DNA of 64,000 nt, from contig DENB01000051.1 of assembly GCA_002359495.1 (NCBI GenBank), positions 4,517 to 68,516 of the forward strand, read 5' to 3'. Source of the stretch: Enterobacteriaceae bacterium UBA2655. GTDB lineage: Bacteria > Pseudomonadota > Gammaproteobacteria > Enterobacterales > Enterobacteriaceae. How positions within the stretch are numbered: the stretch's first letter is position 1; every line of letters starts with the position of its first letter. The notes beneath the pieces were generated by a model. That model searched no databases. It saw only the letters and a list, made by a program, of their open reading frames with translations, and was not told where the DNA came from. Positions 46,201 through 57,984 of this stretch are shown here, piece after piece. A program made the position numbers and the translations under genes.

Positions 46201-48648
46201 TTACAACTTTACCGGCGAGATGTTCCAGATCTCATCCGCGTACTCCTGAATGGTACGGTCGGAGGAGAAGTAGCCCATATTGGCGATATTCAGCGCGGCG
46301 CGACGCTGCCACTCTTCCGGCTGACGGAAAAGCGTATCCACCTTATCCTGGGTATCCACATAGCTGCGGTAATCCGCCAGCAGCTGGTAGTGGTCGCCGA
46401 GGTTAACCAGCGAATCGAAAATATTGCGATAGCGGCCAGGTTCCTGCGGGCTGAAAGCGCCGGTGGCGATCTGATTCAGCGCCAGATGCAGCTCGGCGTC
46501 CTCTTCATAATATTTGCGCGGGTTATAGCCGTTACGGCGCAGCGACTCCACCTGCGGCGTGGTATTGCCGAAGATAAAGAAATTCTCTTTGCCGACGTGC
46601 TCGCGCATCTCAACGTTGGCGCCATCCAGCGTGCCGATCGTCAGCGCGCCGTTCAGGGCGAACTTCATGTTGCTGGTGCCGGAGGCCTCGGTTCCCGCCG
46701 TGGAGATCTGCTCGGAGAGATCCGCCGCCGGAATAATGATCTGCGCCAGGCTCACGCCGTAGTTTGGAATAAACACCACCTTCAGCTTGTTTTTCACCTG
46801 CGGGTCGTTGTTGATCACTTTCGCCACGTCGTTAATCAAATGAATAATGTGCTTCGCCATGTAATAGGCCGAGGCGGCCTTGCCGGCGAAGATATTCACG
46901 CGCGGCACCCACTCCGCATCCGGATCCGCCTTAATGCGGTTATAGCGCGTAATCACATGCAGGACGTTAAGCAGCTGGCGTTTATACTCGTGAATACGCT
47001 TGATCTGCACGTCGAACAGCGCATGCGGATCGAGCACGATATCCATATTTTTCGCCACCCACTCCGCCAGACGACGCTTATTCGTCAGCTTCGCCTCGGC
47101 GATTTGCCGGATAAAGGCGGGGTAGTCGATCTGCGGCGTCAGCTCCGAAAGCTGGCTTAGCTCAGTACGCCAGTTGCGGCCGATGGTTTCGTCCAGCACC
47201 GAGGAGAGCGACGGATTAGCCAGCGCCAGCCAGCGGCGCGGCGTAATGCCGTTGGTTTTGTTGCAGAAGCGGCCCGGGAAAAGAGGCGCGAAATCGGCGA
47301 ACAGCGACTGCACCATCAGGTTGGAGTGCAGCTCGGAGACGCCGTTCACCTTGTGGCTGACCACTACCGCCAGCCAGGCCATGCGCACCTGGCGGCCGTT
47401 GTTCTCATCAATGATGGAGACGCGCGACAGAAGATCGACGTCGTCAGGGTAATTGTCCTGCACAGTTTTCAGAAAGTAGTCGTTGATGTCGAAAATGATG
47501 CCGAGATGGCGGGGCAGAATCTTGCCGATCATATCGACGGGCCAGGTCTCCAGCGCCTCGCTCATCAGGGTGTGGTTGGTGTAGGAAAAGACTCGGCAGG
47601 TGACGTCGAACGCCTCGTCCCAGCTGAATTTGTATTCGTCGATCAGCAGCCGCATCAGCTCCGGGATCGCCAGCACCGGATGGGTGTCGTTCAGGTGGAT
47701 GGCGATCTTGTCCGCCAGATTTTCCCAGGAGTGATGCATCTGCCAGTGTCGGTTGAGAATATCCTGCACCGTGGCGGAAACGAGGAAATATTCCTGACGC
47801 AGGCGCAGCTCGCGGCCGGAATAGGTGGAGTCGTCAGGGTAAAGCACGCGCGAGACGTTCTCGGAGTGGTTTTTATCTTCTACCGCCGCGAAATAGTCGC
47901 CCTGGTTGAATTTACCCAGGTTGATCTCGTTGCTGGCCTGCGCGCTCCACAGGCGCAGCGTGTTGGTGGAGTCGGTATCGAAGCCGGGGATGATCTGATC
48001 GTACGCCATCGCCAGGATCTCTTCCGTCTCCAGCCAGCGCACCTTGCTGCCTTCGTGCTGGATACGTCCGCCGAAACGCACTTTGTAACGGGTATTGTAA
48101 CGCTGGAACTCCCAGGGGTTGCCATATTCCAGCCAGTAATCCGGCGACTCTTTCTGCTGTCCGTCCACGATGTTCTGCTTGAACATGCCGTAATCGTAGC
48201 GAATGCCGTAGCCGCGCCCCGGCAGGCCGAGCGTGGCGAGAGAATCGAGGAAGCAGGCGGCGAGTCGGCCCAGGCCGCCGTTGCCTAATCCCGGATCGTT
48301 CTCTTCCTCCATCAGATCGGCCAGGTTCAGCCCCATCTCCTCCAGCGCCTGACTGAGATCTTCATAGATCCCCATCGCCAGCAGCGCGTTGGAGAGGGTG
48401 CGGCCCATCAGGAATTCCATCGACAGGTAGTAAACCTGGCGCACATCCTGCGAAAGCTGCGCGCGGCTCGACCGCAGCCAGCGCTCCACCATGCGATCGC
48501 GCACCGCCAGCAGCGCGGCGTTCAGCCAGTCATGCTTATTGGCGACGGAGAGATCTTTGCCGATGGTAAACATCAGCTTATAGGCGATGGAATGCTTTAA
48601 GGCATCAACCGTTAACGTAGGGGCGGCATAGGTGAAAGGTGCTTTCAT
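46201..48648 (-). CDS. glgP: Glycogen phosphorylase GlgP
   Basis: Releases glucose-1-phosphate from glycogen ends (815 aa, PLP-dependent). Pyridoxal-lysine motif [20 protein letters not shown], substrate site [20 protein letters not shown] and NVTNGI-like [12 protein letters not shown] are present. Last gene of glgBXCAP, 21 bases after glgA. A distinct paralogue, malP, lies at the window end. Confidence 0.97.
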   Translation of the reverse strand: MKAPFTYAAPTLTVDALKHSIAYKLMFTIGKDLSVANKHDWLNAALLAVRDRMVERWLRSSRAQLSQDVRQVYYLSMEFLMGRTLSNALLAMGIYEDLSQALEEMGLNLADLMEEENDPGLGNGGLGRLAACFLDSLATLGLPGRGYGIRYDYGMFKQNIVDGQQKESPDYWLEYGNPWEFQRYNTRYKVRFGGRIQHEGSKVRWLETEEILAMAYDQIIPGFDTDSTNTLRLWSAQASNEINLGKFNQGDYFAAVEDKNHSENVSRVLYPDDSTYSGRELRLRQEYFLVSATVQDILNRHWQMHHSWENLADKIAIHLNDTHPVLAIPELMRLLIDEYKFSWDEAFDVTCRVFSYTNHTLMSEALETWPVDMIGKILPRHLGIIFDINDYFLKTVQDNYPDDVDLLSRVSIIDENNGRQVRMAWLAVVVSHKVNGVSELHSNLMVQSLFADFAPLFPGRFCNKTNGITPRRWLALANPSLSSVLDETIGRNWRTELSQLSELTPQIDYPAFIRQIAEAKLTNKRRLAEWVAKNMDIVLDPHALFDVQIKRIHEYKRQLLNVLHVITRYNRIKADPDAEWVPRVNIFAGKAASAYYMAKHIIHLINDVAKVINNDPQVKNKLKVVFIPNYGVSLAQIIIPAADLSEQISTAGTEASGTSNMKFALNGALTIGTLDGANVEMREHVGKENFFIFGNTTPQVESLRRNGYNPRKYYEEDAELHLALNQIATGAFSPQEPGRYRNIFDSLVNLGDHYQLLADYRSYVDTQDKVDTLFRQPEEWQRRAALNIANMGYFSSDRTIQEYADEIWNISPVKL

Positions 48649-48669
48649 ATCCAGTATCCCAATCTCTCG

Positions 48670-50103
48670 TTACAGCAAACGTTGATACAGATCGCGGTAG
48701 GACTCCGCCGCTACTTGCCAACTAAAATCCATCCCCATCGCCTGACGCTGAACGTAGCGCCAGAGCGAGGGACGGGACCACAATACAAAGGCGCGTCGGA
48801 TAGCCCGCAGCAGCGACCAGGCGTTGCTATCTTCAAAGCTAAAGCCGCTGGCGGCGCCGTCGGCCAGGTTCTCCAGCGAACTGTCGTTGACGGTATCCGC
48901 CAGGCCGCCGGTGCGGCGTACCAGCGGCAGCGTGCCGTACTTCAGACCGTAGAGCTGGGTCAGGCCGCAAGGCTCGAAGCGGCTGGGCACCATAATCACG
49001 TCGGCGCCGCCCATAATGCGATGCGAAAACGCCTCGTGATAGCCGATCTGCACGCCGACGCTGCCCGGATGTTCCGCCGCGGCGGCGAGAAAGCCCTGTT
49101 GCAGCTCCGCATCGCCTTGCCCCAGCAGCACCAGCTGGCCGCCCTGCGCCAGCAGGCCCGGCAAGGCTTCCAGCACCAGATCGAGACCTTTCTGACGCGT
49201 CAGGCGGCTCACCACCGCAAACACCGGCACGCTGTCGTCGACCTTCAGGCCCATGGCGATTTGCAGCTGCCGCTTGTTCTCCGCCTTGGCGTCCAGAGTG
49301 TCGCGGTTGTAGCGCGCGGTCAGCAGCAGGTCGTGGGCCGGATCCCAGATAGCCGGATCGACGCCGTTGAGAATGCCGCTTAAGCGTCCCTCCAGCAGAC
49401 GTTGCGCCAGCAGCGACTCCATGCCGTAGCCGAACTCCGGTCGGGTAATCTCGTGCGCGTAGGTCGGGCTGACCGCCGTGATATGATCGGCGTAGTAAAG
49501 TCCCGCTTTCAGGTAAGAGATTTGGCCGTGGAACTCCAGCCCGTGCATGTTGAAGAAAGACCACGGCAGCTGGATTTGATCCATATGGTGCGCGTAAAAC
49601 AGCCCCTGATAGGCTAAATTATGCACGGTAAACACCGATTTCGCCGGACGGCCGCGCGCCTCCAGATAGGCGCAGGTCAGACCCGCATGCCAGTCATGCG
49701 CATGCACGACATCGGGCCGCCAGAAGGCGTCCAGCCCGCAGGCGATTTCGCAGCCCATCCAGCCGAGCAGCGCGAAGCGCAGATAGTTGTCGGTATAGGC
49801 GAACTGTGATTCATCGTGGTACGGACTGCCGGGGCGATCGTACAGCCCCGGCGCGTCAATCAAATAAATCCCGACGCCGTTGTAGTGCCCGAACAACAGG
49901 CGCACGAAACCGGCGAAGGTATGCAACTCTGCAACGACTTCCGTGTCCGGAATTCCCTTGCGCAGGTCAGGAAACGCGGGGAGCAATACCCGCGTATCCG
50001 TACCACCGGCGATTTGCGCCTGTGGCAATGCCCCGACGACATCAGCCAGCCCGCCCGTTTTCAGCAGCGGGAAAAGTTCTGAACAGACATGTAAAACCTG
50101 CAT
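48670..50103 (-). CDS. glgA: Glycogen synthase GlgA
   Basis: GT5 ADP-glucose glucosyltransferase elongating alpha-1,4 glucan (477 aa). ADP-glucose-binding [13 protein letters not shown] at residues 15-27, [16 protein letters not shown], and the C-terminal [20 protein letters not shown] and [10 protein letters not shown] motifs are intact. 73 bases after glgC in the operon. Confidence 0.97.
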   Translation of the reverse strand: MQVLHVCSELFPLLKTGGLADVVGALPQAQIAGGTDTRVLLPAFPDLRKGIPDTEVVAELHTFAGFVRLLFGHYNGVGIYLIDAPGLYDRPGSPYHDESQFAYTDNYLRFALLGWMGCEIACGLDAFWRPDVVHAHDWHAGLTCAYLEARGRPAKSVFTVHNLAYQGLFYAHHMDQIQLPWSFFNMHGLEFHGQISYLKAGLYYADHITAVSPTYAHEITRPEFGYGMESLLAQRLLEGRLSGILNGVDPAIWDPAHDLLLTARYNRDTLDAKAENKRQLQIAMGLKVDDSVPVFAVVSRLTRQKGLDLVLEALPGLLAQGGQLVLLGQGDAELQQGFLAAAAEHPGSVGVQIGYHEAFSHRIMGGADVIMVPSRFEPCGLTQLYGLKYGTLPLVRRTGGLADTVNDSSLENLADGAASGFSFEDSNAWSLLRAIRRAFVLWSRPSLWRYVQRQAMGMDFSWQVAAESYRDLYQRLL

Positions 50104-50176
50104 CCTCGACCCCTATTTAAATAATCAGGCGCGATCCTCGCGTCGATTGCATGTGTACTGTTTCGTCGCTCGAAAC

Positions 50177-51460
50177 CTATTGAGCCAGTTTGGCCAGCAT
50201 GGCTCGGGTTACCAGCACGATGCCCTCTTCTGAACGGTAAAACCGGCGGCTGTCTTCATCGGGGTTTTCGCCAATCACCATCCCTTCCGGCAGCACACAG
50301 GCGCGATCGATCACGCAGCGGCGCAGACGACAGGAGCTGCCGATTATCACGTCCGGCAACAGCACGCTGGAATCAATATTGCAAAACGAATTAATGCGTA
50401 CGCGCGGGAACAGCACGGAATTCACCACTACCGAGCCGGAGATGATGCAGCCGCCGGAGACCAGCGAATTCATCGTCATGCCGTGGCTGCCGGAGCGATC
50501 CTGCACGAATTTCGCCGGCGGCAGCTGCTCCATATGGGTACGGATCGGCCATTCGTGGTCGTACATATCCAGTTCGGGCGTCACTGAAGCCAGGTCGAGG
50601 TTGGCGCGCCAGTAGGCTTCCAACGTACCGACATCGCGCCAGTAGGGCACCGCTTGCGTATCGTTTTGCACGCAGGAATCGGTGAAAGAGTGTGCGTAGG
50701 CCTGACCGCTGGCGACGATTTTCGGCAGCAGATCTTTGCCGAAATCGTGATTCGAGCCTGGCTCCAGCAGATCCTCTTCCAACAGCTGATAAAGATAATC
50801 CGCGTTAAAAACATAAATGCCCATGCTGGCCAGCGCCTGGGTATCGTCGCCGGGCATAGCGGGGGGCTGAGGCGGCTTCTCGACGAAATCCACCACGATA
50901 TTATCTTCGTTGACCGCCATGACGCCGAAGGCGGTGGCTTCATGGATCGGCACCGGCAAACAGGCGATAGTGCATTTCGCTTCGTTGCCGACGTGATCCA
51001 ACAGCATGCGCGAGTAATCCATTTTATAAATGTGATCGCCCGCGAGGATCACCACGTACTGCGCGTTGTAGCGGCGGATGATGTCGAGATTTTGCGTTAC
51101 CGCGTCGGCGGTGCCGCGATACCAGTGCTCGGTGGAAAAGCGCTGCTGCGCCGGCAGCAGATCGACAAACTCATTCATCTCCTCATTGAAGAAGGACCAG
51201 CCGCGCTGGATATGCTGCACCAGCGAATGCGACTGATATTGGGTGATCACGCCGATGCGCCGGATGCCGGAGTTAAGGCAGTTGGAGAGCGCAAAGTCGA
51301 TGATACGGAACTTGCCGCCAAAGTGGACTGCCGGTTTGGCGCGTTCTGCGGTCAGGTCTCTCAGGCGCGTGCCGCGCCCTCCCGCAAGGATCAGGGCGAC
51401 CGTCTGTGCTGGCAGTTGTCTCGCCAGCATCATCTGATCTGTTCTATCGAATTTGACCAT
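50177..51460 (-). CDS. glgC: Glucose-1-phosphate adenylyltransferase GlgC
   Basis: Makes ADP-glucose, the controlled step of glycogen synthesis (427 aa). N-terminal nucleotidyltransferase motif [15 protein letters not shown], the activator-site Lys in [33 protein letters not shown] and a C-terminal left-handed beta helix ([16 protein letters not shown]). Start 51460 follows AAGGAG. 10 bases after glgX. Confidence 0.96.
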   Translation of the reverse strand: MVKFDRTDQMMLARQLPAQTVALILAGGRGTRLRDLTAERAKPAVHFGGKFRIIDFALSNCLNSGIRRIGVITQYQSHSLVQHIQRGWSFFNEEMNEFVDLLPAQQRFSTEHWYRGTADAVTQNLDIIRRYNAQYVVILAGDHIYKMDYSRMLLDHVGNEAKCTIACLPVPIHEATAFGVMAVNEDNIVVDFVEKPPQPPAMPGDDTQALASMGIYVFNADYLYQLLEEDLLEPGSNHDFGKDLLPKIVASGQAYAHSFTDSCVQNDTQAVPYWRDVGTLEAYWRANLDLASVTPELDMYDHEWPIRTHMEQLPPAKFVQDRSGSHGMTMNSLVSGGCIISGSVVVNSVLFPRVRINSFCNIDSSVLLPDVIIGSSCRLRRCVIDRACVLPEGMVIGENPDEDSRRFYRSEEGIVLVTRAMLAKLAQ

Positions 51461-51470
51461 GTCTGACTCC

Positions 51471-53453
51471 TTATGATTGCTTTTGGAACACACACACGCC
51501 GTGCGCGGACCCATGCCAGACAGTTATCAGTATCGGGTTTTCATCCCCGGCGAAAGGAGGTAAGGCACGCCATTCGCCACCTGGTAACTTGATGTCGCTC
51601 ACGGATTCCGTGGCGTTTATTGTTATTAACCAGCGGCCGGAGAGCAGGATTTGCAGTCTGTGCTCCCCCTGTTCCCACTCTTCTTCCTGCAGGGGTTCGC
51701 CGCTGGCGTTCAACCACTGCACGCTGCCGTCGTCTTCCTGCCACCAGCGATCCGCCGTCAGCGCCGGAATGCGCTGGCGCAGATGGATCAGAGCCGCAGT
51801 AAAGTCGACCAGTTCGTTATCGCCGTCCCGCCAGTCCAGCCAGGTCAGCACGTTGTCCTGACAGTAGGCGTTGTTATTGCCGTGCTGGCTGTGGCCAAGC
51901 TCGTCGCCTGCCAGCAACATCGGCGTGCCCTGCGACAGCAGCAGCGTGGTCAGCAAGCCATGCACGCTGCGTCGACGGCGCTCTATCACCTCATACGACG
52001 CTTTCAGCCCTTCGGTACCGTGGTTGTGGCTGTGGTTACTGTTGTTACCGTCGAGGTTGTCTTCGCCGTTGGCTTCGTTATGTTTTCGGTTAAAGCTCAC
52101 CAGGTCCCGCAGCGTAAAGCCGTCATGGGCGGTAATCAGATTAATGGAGGCGGAAGGCAGACGATCGTCGCGCTGGTAAACCTCGCTGGTTCCTGCGAAG
52201 CGCGATGCGAATTCGCCGTTGCTTATTGCGTTGTGCAGCCACCATTTCCGCATGCCGTCGCGAAAATGGTCGTTCCATTCGGCGAACGGCGCGGGGAAAT
52301 CGCCGACCTGATAGCCGCCGGGACCAATGTCCCAGGGCTCGGCGATCAACTTCACTTTCGACAGCACCGGACAGGCCTTGATGGCGGCGAACAGCGGCGC
52401 CTCCTGGGTGTAATCCGGGGTGCGGCCCAGCACCGTCGCCAGATCGAAGCGGAAGCCGTCGACGTGACAGACGTTGACCCAGTAGCGCAGCGCCTCCAGC
52501 ACGAACTCCATCACGCGCGGATGGGCGATGTTGAGCGTATTGCCGCAGCCGGTCCAGTTTTCGTAATCGCCCTGTTTGTTCAGCCAGTAATAGCTGGCGT
52601 TGTCGATGCCGCTCATGGAGATCACCGGGCCGGTCTCTTCCAGCTCGGCGGTATGGTTAAACACCACGTCCAGCAGCACTTCGATGCCCGCCTCATGCAG
52701 GTTTTTCACCGCCTGCTGAAACTCCGCCAGCGGCGACAGGCCGTTCTGCCCGGAGGCGTAGCGTGGATCCACCGCCCAGTTGGCAAAGGGGTTATAGCCC
52801 CAATAGTTGCTCAGTCCCAGACGCAGCAAACGCGGCTCGCTGGCGAAGTGGGCGATGGGCAGCAGCTCAAGCGCGGTGATGCCGAGACGCTTCAGGTAAT
52901 TCACCATAACAGGGTGGCCCAGCGCGGCGTAAGTTCCCCGCAGCGTTTCCGGAATTTCCGGATGCAGTTTCGTCAGGCCGCGCACGTGCGCTTCGTAGAT
53001 CACCGTGTTGCCCCAGGGGGTGCGCGGCGGGGTGTCTCCGCCCCAGTCGAAATCTTCGGCGACCACCACCGATTTCGGCGCCAACGCGGCGTTGTCCTGC
53101 TTGTCGGGCTCGCCGTCGCCGCTGTGAAAGCGCGGATCGTCAGGGACGTCGCCGATCACGGCACGCGCGCAGGGATCGACCAACAGCTTGTTGGGATTAA
53201 ACCGGTGCCCGAGCGGCGGCTGCCAAGGGCCGTGCACCCGGTAGCCGTAATGCTGTCCCGGCTTCAGCGCCGGAAAATAGCCGTGCCAGATATCCCCGCT
53301 GCGTCCGGGCAGAGTAAAGCGTCTCTCCGTGCCGTGATTGTCGAACAGACAAAGCTCGACGCGCTCGGCGTGTTGTGAAAACAGGGTAAAATTAACGCCT
53401 TTGCCGTCGTAGGTCGCGCCTAAAGGCTCAGGCTTGCCGATCTGTAATGCCAT
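51471..53453 (-). CDS. glgX: Glycogen debranching enzyme GlgX
   Basis: Hydrolyses alpha-1,6 branches of phosphorylase limit dextrin (660 aa, GH13). N-terminal CBM48-like domain (about 10-150), GH13 motifs [24 protein letters not shown] (nucleophile Asp), [16 protein letters not shown] (acid Glu) and [11 protein letters not shown]. Its start lies inside the last 26 bases of glgB, so expression is coupled. Confidence 0.96.
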   Translation of the reverse strand: MALQIGKPEPLGATYDGKGVNFTLFSQHAERVELCLFDNHGTERRFTLPGRSGDIWHGYFPALKPGQHYGYRVHGPWQPPLGHRFNPNKLLVDPCARAVIGDVPDDPRFHSGDGEPDKQDNAALAPKSVVVAEDFDWGGDTPPRTPWGNTVIYEAHVRGLTKLHPEIPETLRGTYAALGHPVMVNYLKRLGITALELLPIAHFASEPRLLRLGLSNYWGYNPFANWAVDPRYASGQNGLSPLAEFQQAVKNLHEAGIEVLLDVVFNHTAELEETGPVISMSGIDNASYYWLNKQGDYENWTGCGNTLNIAHPRVMEFVLEALRYWVNVCHVDGFRFDLATVLGRTPDYTQEAPLFAAIKACPVLSKVKLIAEPWDIGPGGYQVGDFPAPFAEWNDHFRDGMRKWWLHNAISNGEFASRFAGTSEVYQRDDRLPSASINLITAHDGFTLRDLVSFNRKHNEANGEDNLDGNNSNHSHNHGTEGLKASYEVIERRRRSVHGLLTTLLLSQGTPMLLAGDELGHSQHGNNNAYCQDNVLTWLDWRDGDNELVDFTAALIHLRQRIPALTADRWWQEDDGSVQWLNASGEPLQEEEWEQGEHRLQILLSGRWLITINATESVSDIKLPGGEWRALPPFAGDENPILITVWHGSAHGVCVFQKQS

Positions 53454-55638
53454 CTACTCTCTCCCGCGCCAGCCAGATGGTCGCCAATGGCGGCACCATC
53501 AGGCTAAGCGATTGTTCACGTCCATGGCTGGGTATAGCCTCAGTCTGCACCACACCACGATTGTGCACGTCGCTGCCGTGATAGGTATGCTGATCGGTAT
53601 TCAGCACTTCGCGCCAGCCGCCGGCCTGGTTCACGCCGAAACGGTAATGTTCGCGCGGGACCGGCGTAAAATTACTGACCACGATGATTTCGTTGCCATC
53701 GCGGTCGCGTCGGGCAAAAGCAAAAACGGAATTTTCATGGTCATCCACCACCAGCCAGTCGAAGCCCTGCGGGTCAAAATCGAGCTGGTGCATCGCCGGA
53801 TAGTGGCGATAGGTGTGGTTAAGATCGCGCACCAGGCGCTGGACGCCGTGATGCCAGTTGTCGGCGCCTTCCAGCAGGTGCCAGTCCAGGCTGATGTCAT
53901 GGTTCCACTCTTTGCCCTGCGCGAATTCGCCGCCCATAAACAGCAGCTTTTTGCCAGGGAAAGCCCACATCCAGCCGTAGTAGGCGCGCAGGTTGGCGAA
54001 CTTCTGCCAGGGGTCGCCCGGCATCCGGTCCAGAATGGAGCGTTTGCCATGCACCACTTCATCGTGCGAAAGCGGCAGCACAAAGTTTTCGGTGTAGTTG
54101 TACAGCATGCCGAAGGTCATCAGGTTATGATGATGGCGACGATGAATGGGGTCGAGCTTCATGTAGTCGAGCGTGTCGTGCATCCATCCCAGGTTCCACT
54201 TAAACCAGAAGCCGAGGCCGCCCGACTCCGGCGGCTTGGTGACGCCGGGGAAATCGGTAGACTCTTCCGCCACGCTGATGGCGCCCGGCGCCGTGAGGCC
54301 CAGCGTGCGGTTGGTGTAACGCAGGAAGGTCAGCGCCTCGAGGTTCTCGCGGCCGCCGTAATAGTTGGGCACCCATTCGCCTTCCGCGCGGCTGTAGTCG
54401 CGATAGATCATCGACGCCACCGCATCGACGCGCAGCCCGTCGATGCCAAACCGCTCCAGCCAGTAGAGCGCGTTGCCAGCGAGGAAGTTGCTGACTTCGC
54501 GGCGGCCGAAGTTGTAGATCAGGGTATTCCAGTCCTGATGAAAGCCTTCGCGCGGGTCGCTGTGCTCGTAAAGTTCGGTGCCGTCGAACCTCGCCAGGCC
54601 GAAATCGTCGCTGGGAAAGTGGCCCGGCACCCAGTCGAGCAGGACGTTAAGACCAGCATCGTGCGCGGCGTCGATGAAATAACGAAACTCGTCGCGCGTG
54701 CCGAAGCGGCGTGTCGGCGCGTAGATGCCCAGCGGCTGGTAGCCCCAGCTGCCGTCGAACGGGTGCTCGTTGATCGGCATCAGTTCGATATGGGTAAAGC
54801 CCATGTCTTTCACATAGGGAACCAGCTGTTCGGCCAGCTCCTTATAGCTGAGCCAGAAATTATTGTCGGTATGGCGACGCCAGGAACCTAAATGCACCTC
54901 GTAAATGGAGATCGGCGCGTCAAAATCGTTGGCCGCTTTGCGTGCGTCGCTCATCTCCACTTTCGCCGGCAGGCCGCAGATCATGGAGGCCGTTTGCGGA
55001 CGCATTTGCGCCTCGAAAGCGAAAGGATCGGCCTTGATACGCAATTTGCCGGTTTTATCGACGATCTCGAATTTGTAGAGTTGGCCGTTAAAGGCGCCGG
55101 GCACGAACAGTTCCCAAATGCCCATTTCGGCGCGAAAACGCATCGGATGGCGGCGGCCGTCCCAGTAGTTGAAATCGCCGACCACCGAGACGCGCTGAGC
55201 GTTAGGCGCCCAGACGCTGAAGCGGGTGCCGTTGACGTCGTCAAGCACCGCGCCGTGCGCGCCCAGCTTCTCATAAGGCCGCAGATGGGTGCCTTCCGCC
55301 AGCAGCCAGGCGTCCATCTCTTCCAGCAGCGGGCCGAAGCGGTAGGCGTCGTCGATCAGGTTCTGTTGCCCATGCCAGTTTACGGCCAGCTGATAGCGGA
55401 ACATGTTCTTGCGTCTGGGAATGACGCCGCTGAAGAAACCGCGTGAATCCAGACATTGCAGCTGAGCGCATTTGCGCCCGGTTTTTGTTTCTATTACCCA
55501 CACTTCCGAGGCTTCGGGCAGCAAGGCCCGGACTTCCAGCCCCTGAGCGGTTTGATGCATCCCCAGCAGGGAAAAGGGATCGGCATAATTGCCCGCAAAC
55601 AGGGCGTTAATCGTCTGGCGATCGGGAAGCTCTGACAT
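53428..55638 (-). CDS. glgB: 1,4-alpha-glucan branching enzyme GlgB
   Basis: Introduces alpha-1,6 branches (736 aa, GH13). Two N-terminal beta domains (N1 about 1-115; CBM48 about 120-225 with [20 protein letters not shown]) and the catalytic barrel with [25 protein letters not shown] (nucleophile Asp), [11 protein letters not shown] (acid Glu) and [11 protein letters not shown]. Start 55638 aligns with E. coli GlgB and follows AGGA; a 33-codon upstream extension is not used. First gene of the operon. Confidence 0.96.
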   Translation of the reverse strand: MSELPDRQTINALFAGNYADPFSLLGMHQTAQGLEVRALLPEASEVWVIETKTGRKCAQLQCLDSRGFFSGVIPRRKNMFRYQLAVNWHGQQNLIDDAYRFGPLLEEMDAWLLAEGTHLRPYEKLGAHGAVLDDVNGTRFSVWAPNAQRVSVVGDFNYWDGRRHPMRFRAEMGIWELFVPGAFNGQLYKFEIVDKTGKLRIKADPFAFEAQMRPQTASMICGLPAKVEMSDARKAANDFDAPISIYEVHLGSWRRHTDNNFWLSYKELAEQLVPYVKDMGFTHIELMPINEHPFDGSWGYQPLGIYAPTRRFGTRDEFRYFIDAAHDAGLNVLLDWVPGHFPSDDFGLARFDGTELYEHSDPREGFHQDWNTLIYNFGRREVSNFLAGNALYWLERFGIDGLRVDAVASMIYRDYSRAEGEWVPNYYGGRENLEALTFLRYTNRTLGLTAPGAISVAEESTDFPGVTKPPESGGLGFWFKWNLGWMHDTLDYMKLDPIHRRHHHNLMTFGMLYNYTENFVLPLSHDEVVHGKRSILDRMPGDPWQKFANLRAYYGWMWAFPGKKLLFMGGEFAQGKEWNHDISLDWHLLEGADNWHHGVQRLVRDLNHTYRHYPAMHQLDFDPQGFDWLVVDDHENSVFAFARRDRDGNEIIVVSNFTPVPREHYRFGVNQAGGWREVLNTDQHTYHGSDVHNRGVVQTEAIPSHGREQSLSLMVPPLATIWLARERVDGITDRQA

Positions 55639-55952
55639 GACTTTTTTCCTGTGATATAGGGGCAGGCGAGATGAACGAGGCGGGTAGGGGCCTCCACACA
55701 TGCGCTGCTTTTTATTGAGCCATGAGCACACAGGCATGGAAGCTATCCATCCATGGGAAAATTCGCAGCCGTGTACAACAACTATTCAGTTCGGAAAGCA
55801 AAAACAGTTAACTACCGGCACATCATGGTTAAATCATAGCTTGGGGTTGGCAGTTGCCAGGGGAGAAAGCAAAAAATTATCGTCCCGGTGTCAAAAAAGG
55901 GAAGCGGATCACTTGCAGGACGAAACTTAGATTGATTTTACATCGAAAGGAA
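55639..55952. other. glgB upstream region
   Basis: Some 310 bases between the glgB start and the asd terminator. It should hold the glgBXCAP promoter on the minus strand. I see no gene and no clear operator. AT-rich patches at about 55800-55880 are the likeliest promoter place. Confidence 0.4.
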
Positions 55953-55979
55953 TAAAAAAAGGCCGGGAAAACCCGGCCT
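55953..55979 (-). terminator. Intrinsic terminator after asd
   Basis: On the minus strand, GGCCGGG/CCCGGCC (stem arms 55972-55978 and 55961-55967) with a four-base loop and a seven-base T run. It lies 18 bases after the asd stop. Confidence 0.9.
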
Positions 55980-55996
55980 CGACAGCAGATTCAGAG

Positions 55997-57106
55997 TTAG
56001 CCCGCCAGCAGGCGCAGCATACGGCGCAGCGGCTCCGCCGCACCCCATAACAGCTGGTCGCCGACGGTAAAGGCGGAGAGATACTCCGGCCCCATGTTCA
56101 GCTTGCGCAGACGGCCAACCGGCGTGGTCAGGGTGCCGGTTACCGCAGCCGGCGTCAGCTCGCGCATCGTCAGCTCGCGGTCGTTCGGCACCACTTTCAC
56201 CCATTCGTTATGCGCAGCCAGCATCTGCTCGATCTCCGCCAGCGGCACATCTTTTTTCAGCTTCAGCGTAAAGGCCTGGCTGTGGCAGCGCAGCGCGCCG
56301 ACGCGTACGCAGAGGCCGTCGACCGGAATGGTGCTGCGGGTGCCGAGAATTTTGTTGGTTTCGGCCTGACCTTTCCACTCTTCGCGGCTCTGGCCGTTAT
56401 CCAGCTGTTTGTCGATCCAGGGGATCAGACTGCCCGCCAGCGGCACGCCGAAATTGTCGGTGGGCAGAGTGCCGACGCGCGACAGATCGGTGACCTTGCG
56501 TTCAATGTCGAGAATGGCGGAGGCCGGATTTTGCAGTTCTTTCGCAACGTGGTCATGCAACATGCCCATTTGCGTCAGCAGTTCGCGCATATGGCGCGCG
56601 CCGCCGCCAGACGCCGCCTGGTAAGTGGCGACGGAAGCCCACTCCACCAGATCGTTCGCGAACAGGCCGCCCAGCGACATCAGCATCAGGCTGACGGTGC
56701 AGTTACCGCCGACAAAGGTTTTCACGCCTTTATCCAGACCCTGACGGATCACCTGATGGTTGACCGGGTCGAGGATAATGATGGCGTCGTCCTGCATACG
56801 CAGCGTCGACGCCGCATCGATCCAGTAACCCTGCCAGCCGCTCGCGCGCAGCTTCGGGTAAACCTCGCTGGTGTAGTCGCCGCCCTGGCAGGTAATAATG
56901 ATATCCAGCGCTTGCAGCGCGTCGATATCATACGCATCCTGCAGCGCGCCGTTGGACTTGCCACCGAATTCAGGCGCCGCCTGACCGTGTTGCGACGTGG
57001 AGAAAAAGACCGGATTGATAATATCGAAATCGCGCTCTTCGCTCATGCGGGACATCAGCACGGAACCCACCATGCCGCGCCAGCCGATTAAACCTACATT
57101 TTTCAT
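55997..57106 (-). CDS. asd: Aspartate-semialdehyde dehydrogenase Asd
   Basis: NADPH-dependent step making aspartate semialdehyde for lysine, diaminopimelate, threonine and methionine (369 aa). Rossmann start [19 protein letters not shown], the active-site Cys in [15 protein letters not shown] (about residue 135), and the substrate-binding [17 protein letters not shown] are intact. Single gene with its own terminator, divergent from yhgN. The glg-asd-yhgN-glpD order equals that of E. coli. Confidence 0.97.
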   Translation of the reverse strand: MKNVGLIGWRGMVGSVLMSRMSEERDFDIINPVFFSTSQHGQAAPEFGGKSNGALQDAYDIDALQALDIIITCQGGDYTSEVYPKLRASGWQGYWIDAASTLRMQDDAIIILDPVNHQVIRQGLDKGVKTFVGGNCTVSLMLMSLGGLFANDLVEWASVATYQAASGGGARHMRELLTQMGMLHDHVAKELQNPASAILDIERKVTDLSRVGTLPTDNFGVPLAGSLIPWIDKQLDNGQSREEWKGQAETNKILGTRSTIPVDGLCVRVGALRCHSQAFTLKLKKDVPLAEIEQMLAAHNEWVKVVPNDRELTMRELTPAAVTGTLTTPVGRLRKLNMGPEYLSAFTVGDQLLWGAAEPLRRMLRLLAG

Positions 57107-57338
57107 CTTTTGTCCGTCTCAGGCGATTGGGCTGCGTCTGCTGTTCGCCGCCTGCCTGAATCAATGTCAAAACCCGTAACGGCGGAGCCATTACCCGGAT
57201 GTGTACTATACGATTTACTAATGGTTACTAACTCTACAAAATGCAGCACGTCTGGCAAGTGAATTAAATCGATTGCCCTTACTTTTTCAGCAGCGTAGCT
57301 AATAACGCGCTGTCGGCGACAGGAATATCTTAAAACAA

Positions 57339-57932
57339 ATGACTGAATTAATTTCTGCGACCATTTTATTGTTGTTGATTATGGATCCGCTGGGCAACCT
57401 GCCGATATTTATGTCGGTTTTGAAGCATCTGGAGCCGAAACGGCGGCGCGTGGTGCTGATTCGCGAAATGCTGATTGCGCTGGTGCTGATGCTGCTGTTT
57501 CTGTTCGCCGGCGAACGTATTCTGGCGTTTCTTAACCTGCGTGCCGAGACGGTGTCGATCTCCGGCGGCATTATTCTGTTTCTTATCGCCATCAAAATGA
57601 TTTTTCCTTCGCACGAGAGCAACAGCACCGGCCTGCCCGTCGGCGAAGAGCCGTTCCTCGTGCCGCTGGCGATCCCGCTGGTGGCCGGTCCCTCGCTGCT
57701 GGCTACGCTGATGCTGCTGTCGCATCAATATCCGAATCAGATGGGACATCTGGTCGGTGCGCTGCTGCTGGCGTGGGGCGTAACGGTGACGATTTTGCTG
57801 CTCTCCGGCCTGTTTCTGCGCCTGCTGGGCGATAAAGGCGTGAATGCGCTGGAGCGGCTGATGGGATTGATTTTGATTATGCTGGCGACGCAGATGTTTC
57901 TGGATGGGATCAGAGCGTATCTGAAGTTATAA
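57339..57932 (+). CDS. yhgN: MarC-family inner-membrane protein YhgN
   Basis: A 197-residue protein with six membrane segments of the MarC/NAAT family. MDPLGNLPIFMSVLKHLEPK and LVPLAIPLVAGPSLLATLML match E. coli YhgN. Transport of small amino acids is known for a distant archaeal relative only; the role here is unknown. Convergent with glpD. Confidence 0.93.
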   Translation: MTELISATILLLLIMDPLGNLPIFMSVLKHLEPKRRRVVLIREMLIALVLMLLFLFAGERILAFLNLRAETVSISGGIILFLIAIKMIFPSHESNSTGLPVGEEPFLVPLAIPLVAGPSLLATLMLLSHQYPNQMGHLVGALLLAWGVTVTILLLSGLFLRLLGDKGVNALERLMGLILIMLATQMFLDGIRAYLKL

Positions 57933-57954
57933 GAAGTTATAAAAAGGGAAATAA

Positions 57955-57978
57955 CCGGGCGGATCGCGCTCCGCCCGG
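57955..57978. terminator. Hairpin between convergent yhgN and glpD
   Basis: CCGGGCGG (57955-57962) pairs with CCGCCCGG (57971-57978), eight-base loop; TTATTT follows on the minus strand. A likely glpD terminator, less clear for yhgN. Confidence 0.7.
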
Positions 57979-57984
57979 CCTTGA

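Noticed and set aside
51651..53378. 575-codon plus-strand open frame
   Set aside because: Antisense to glgX, which has all GH13 motifs.
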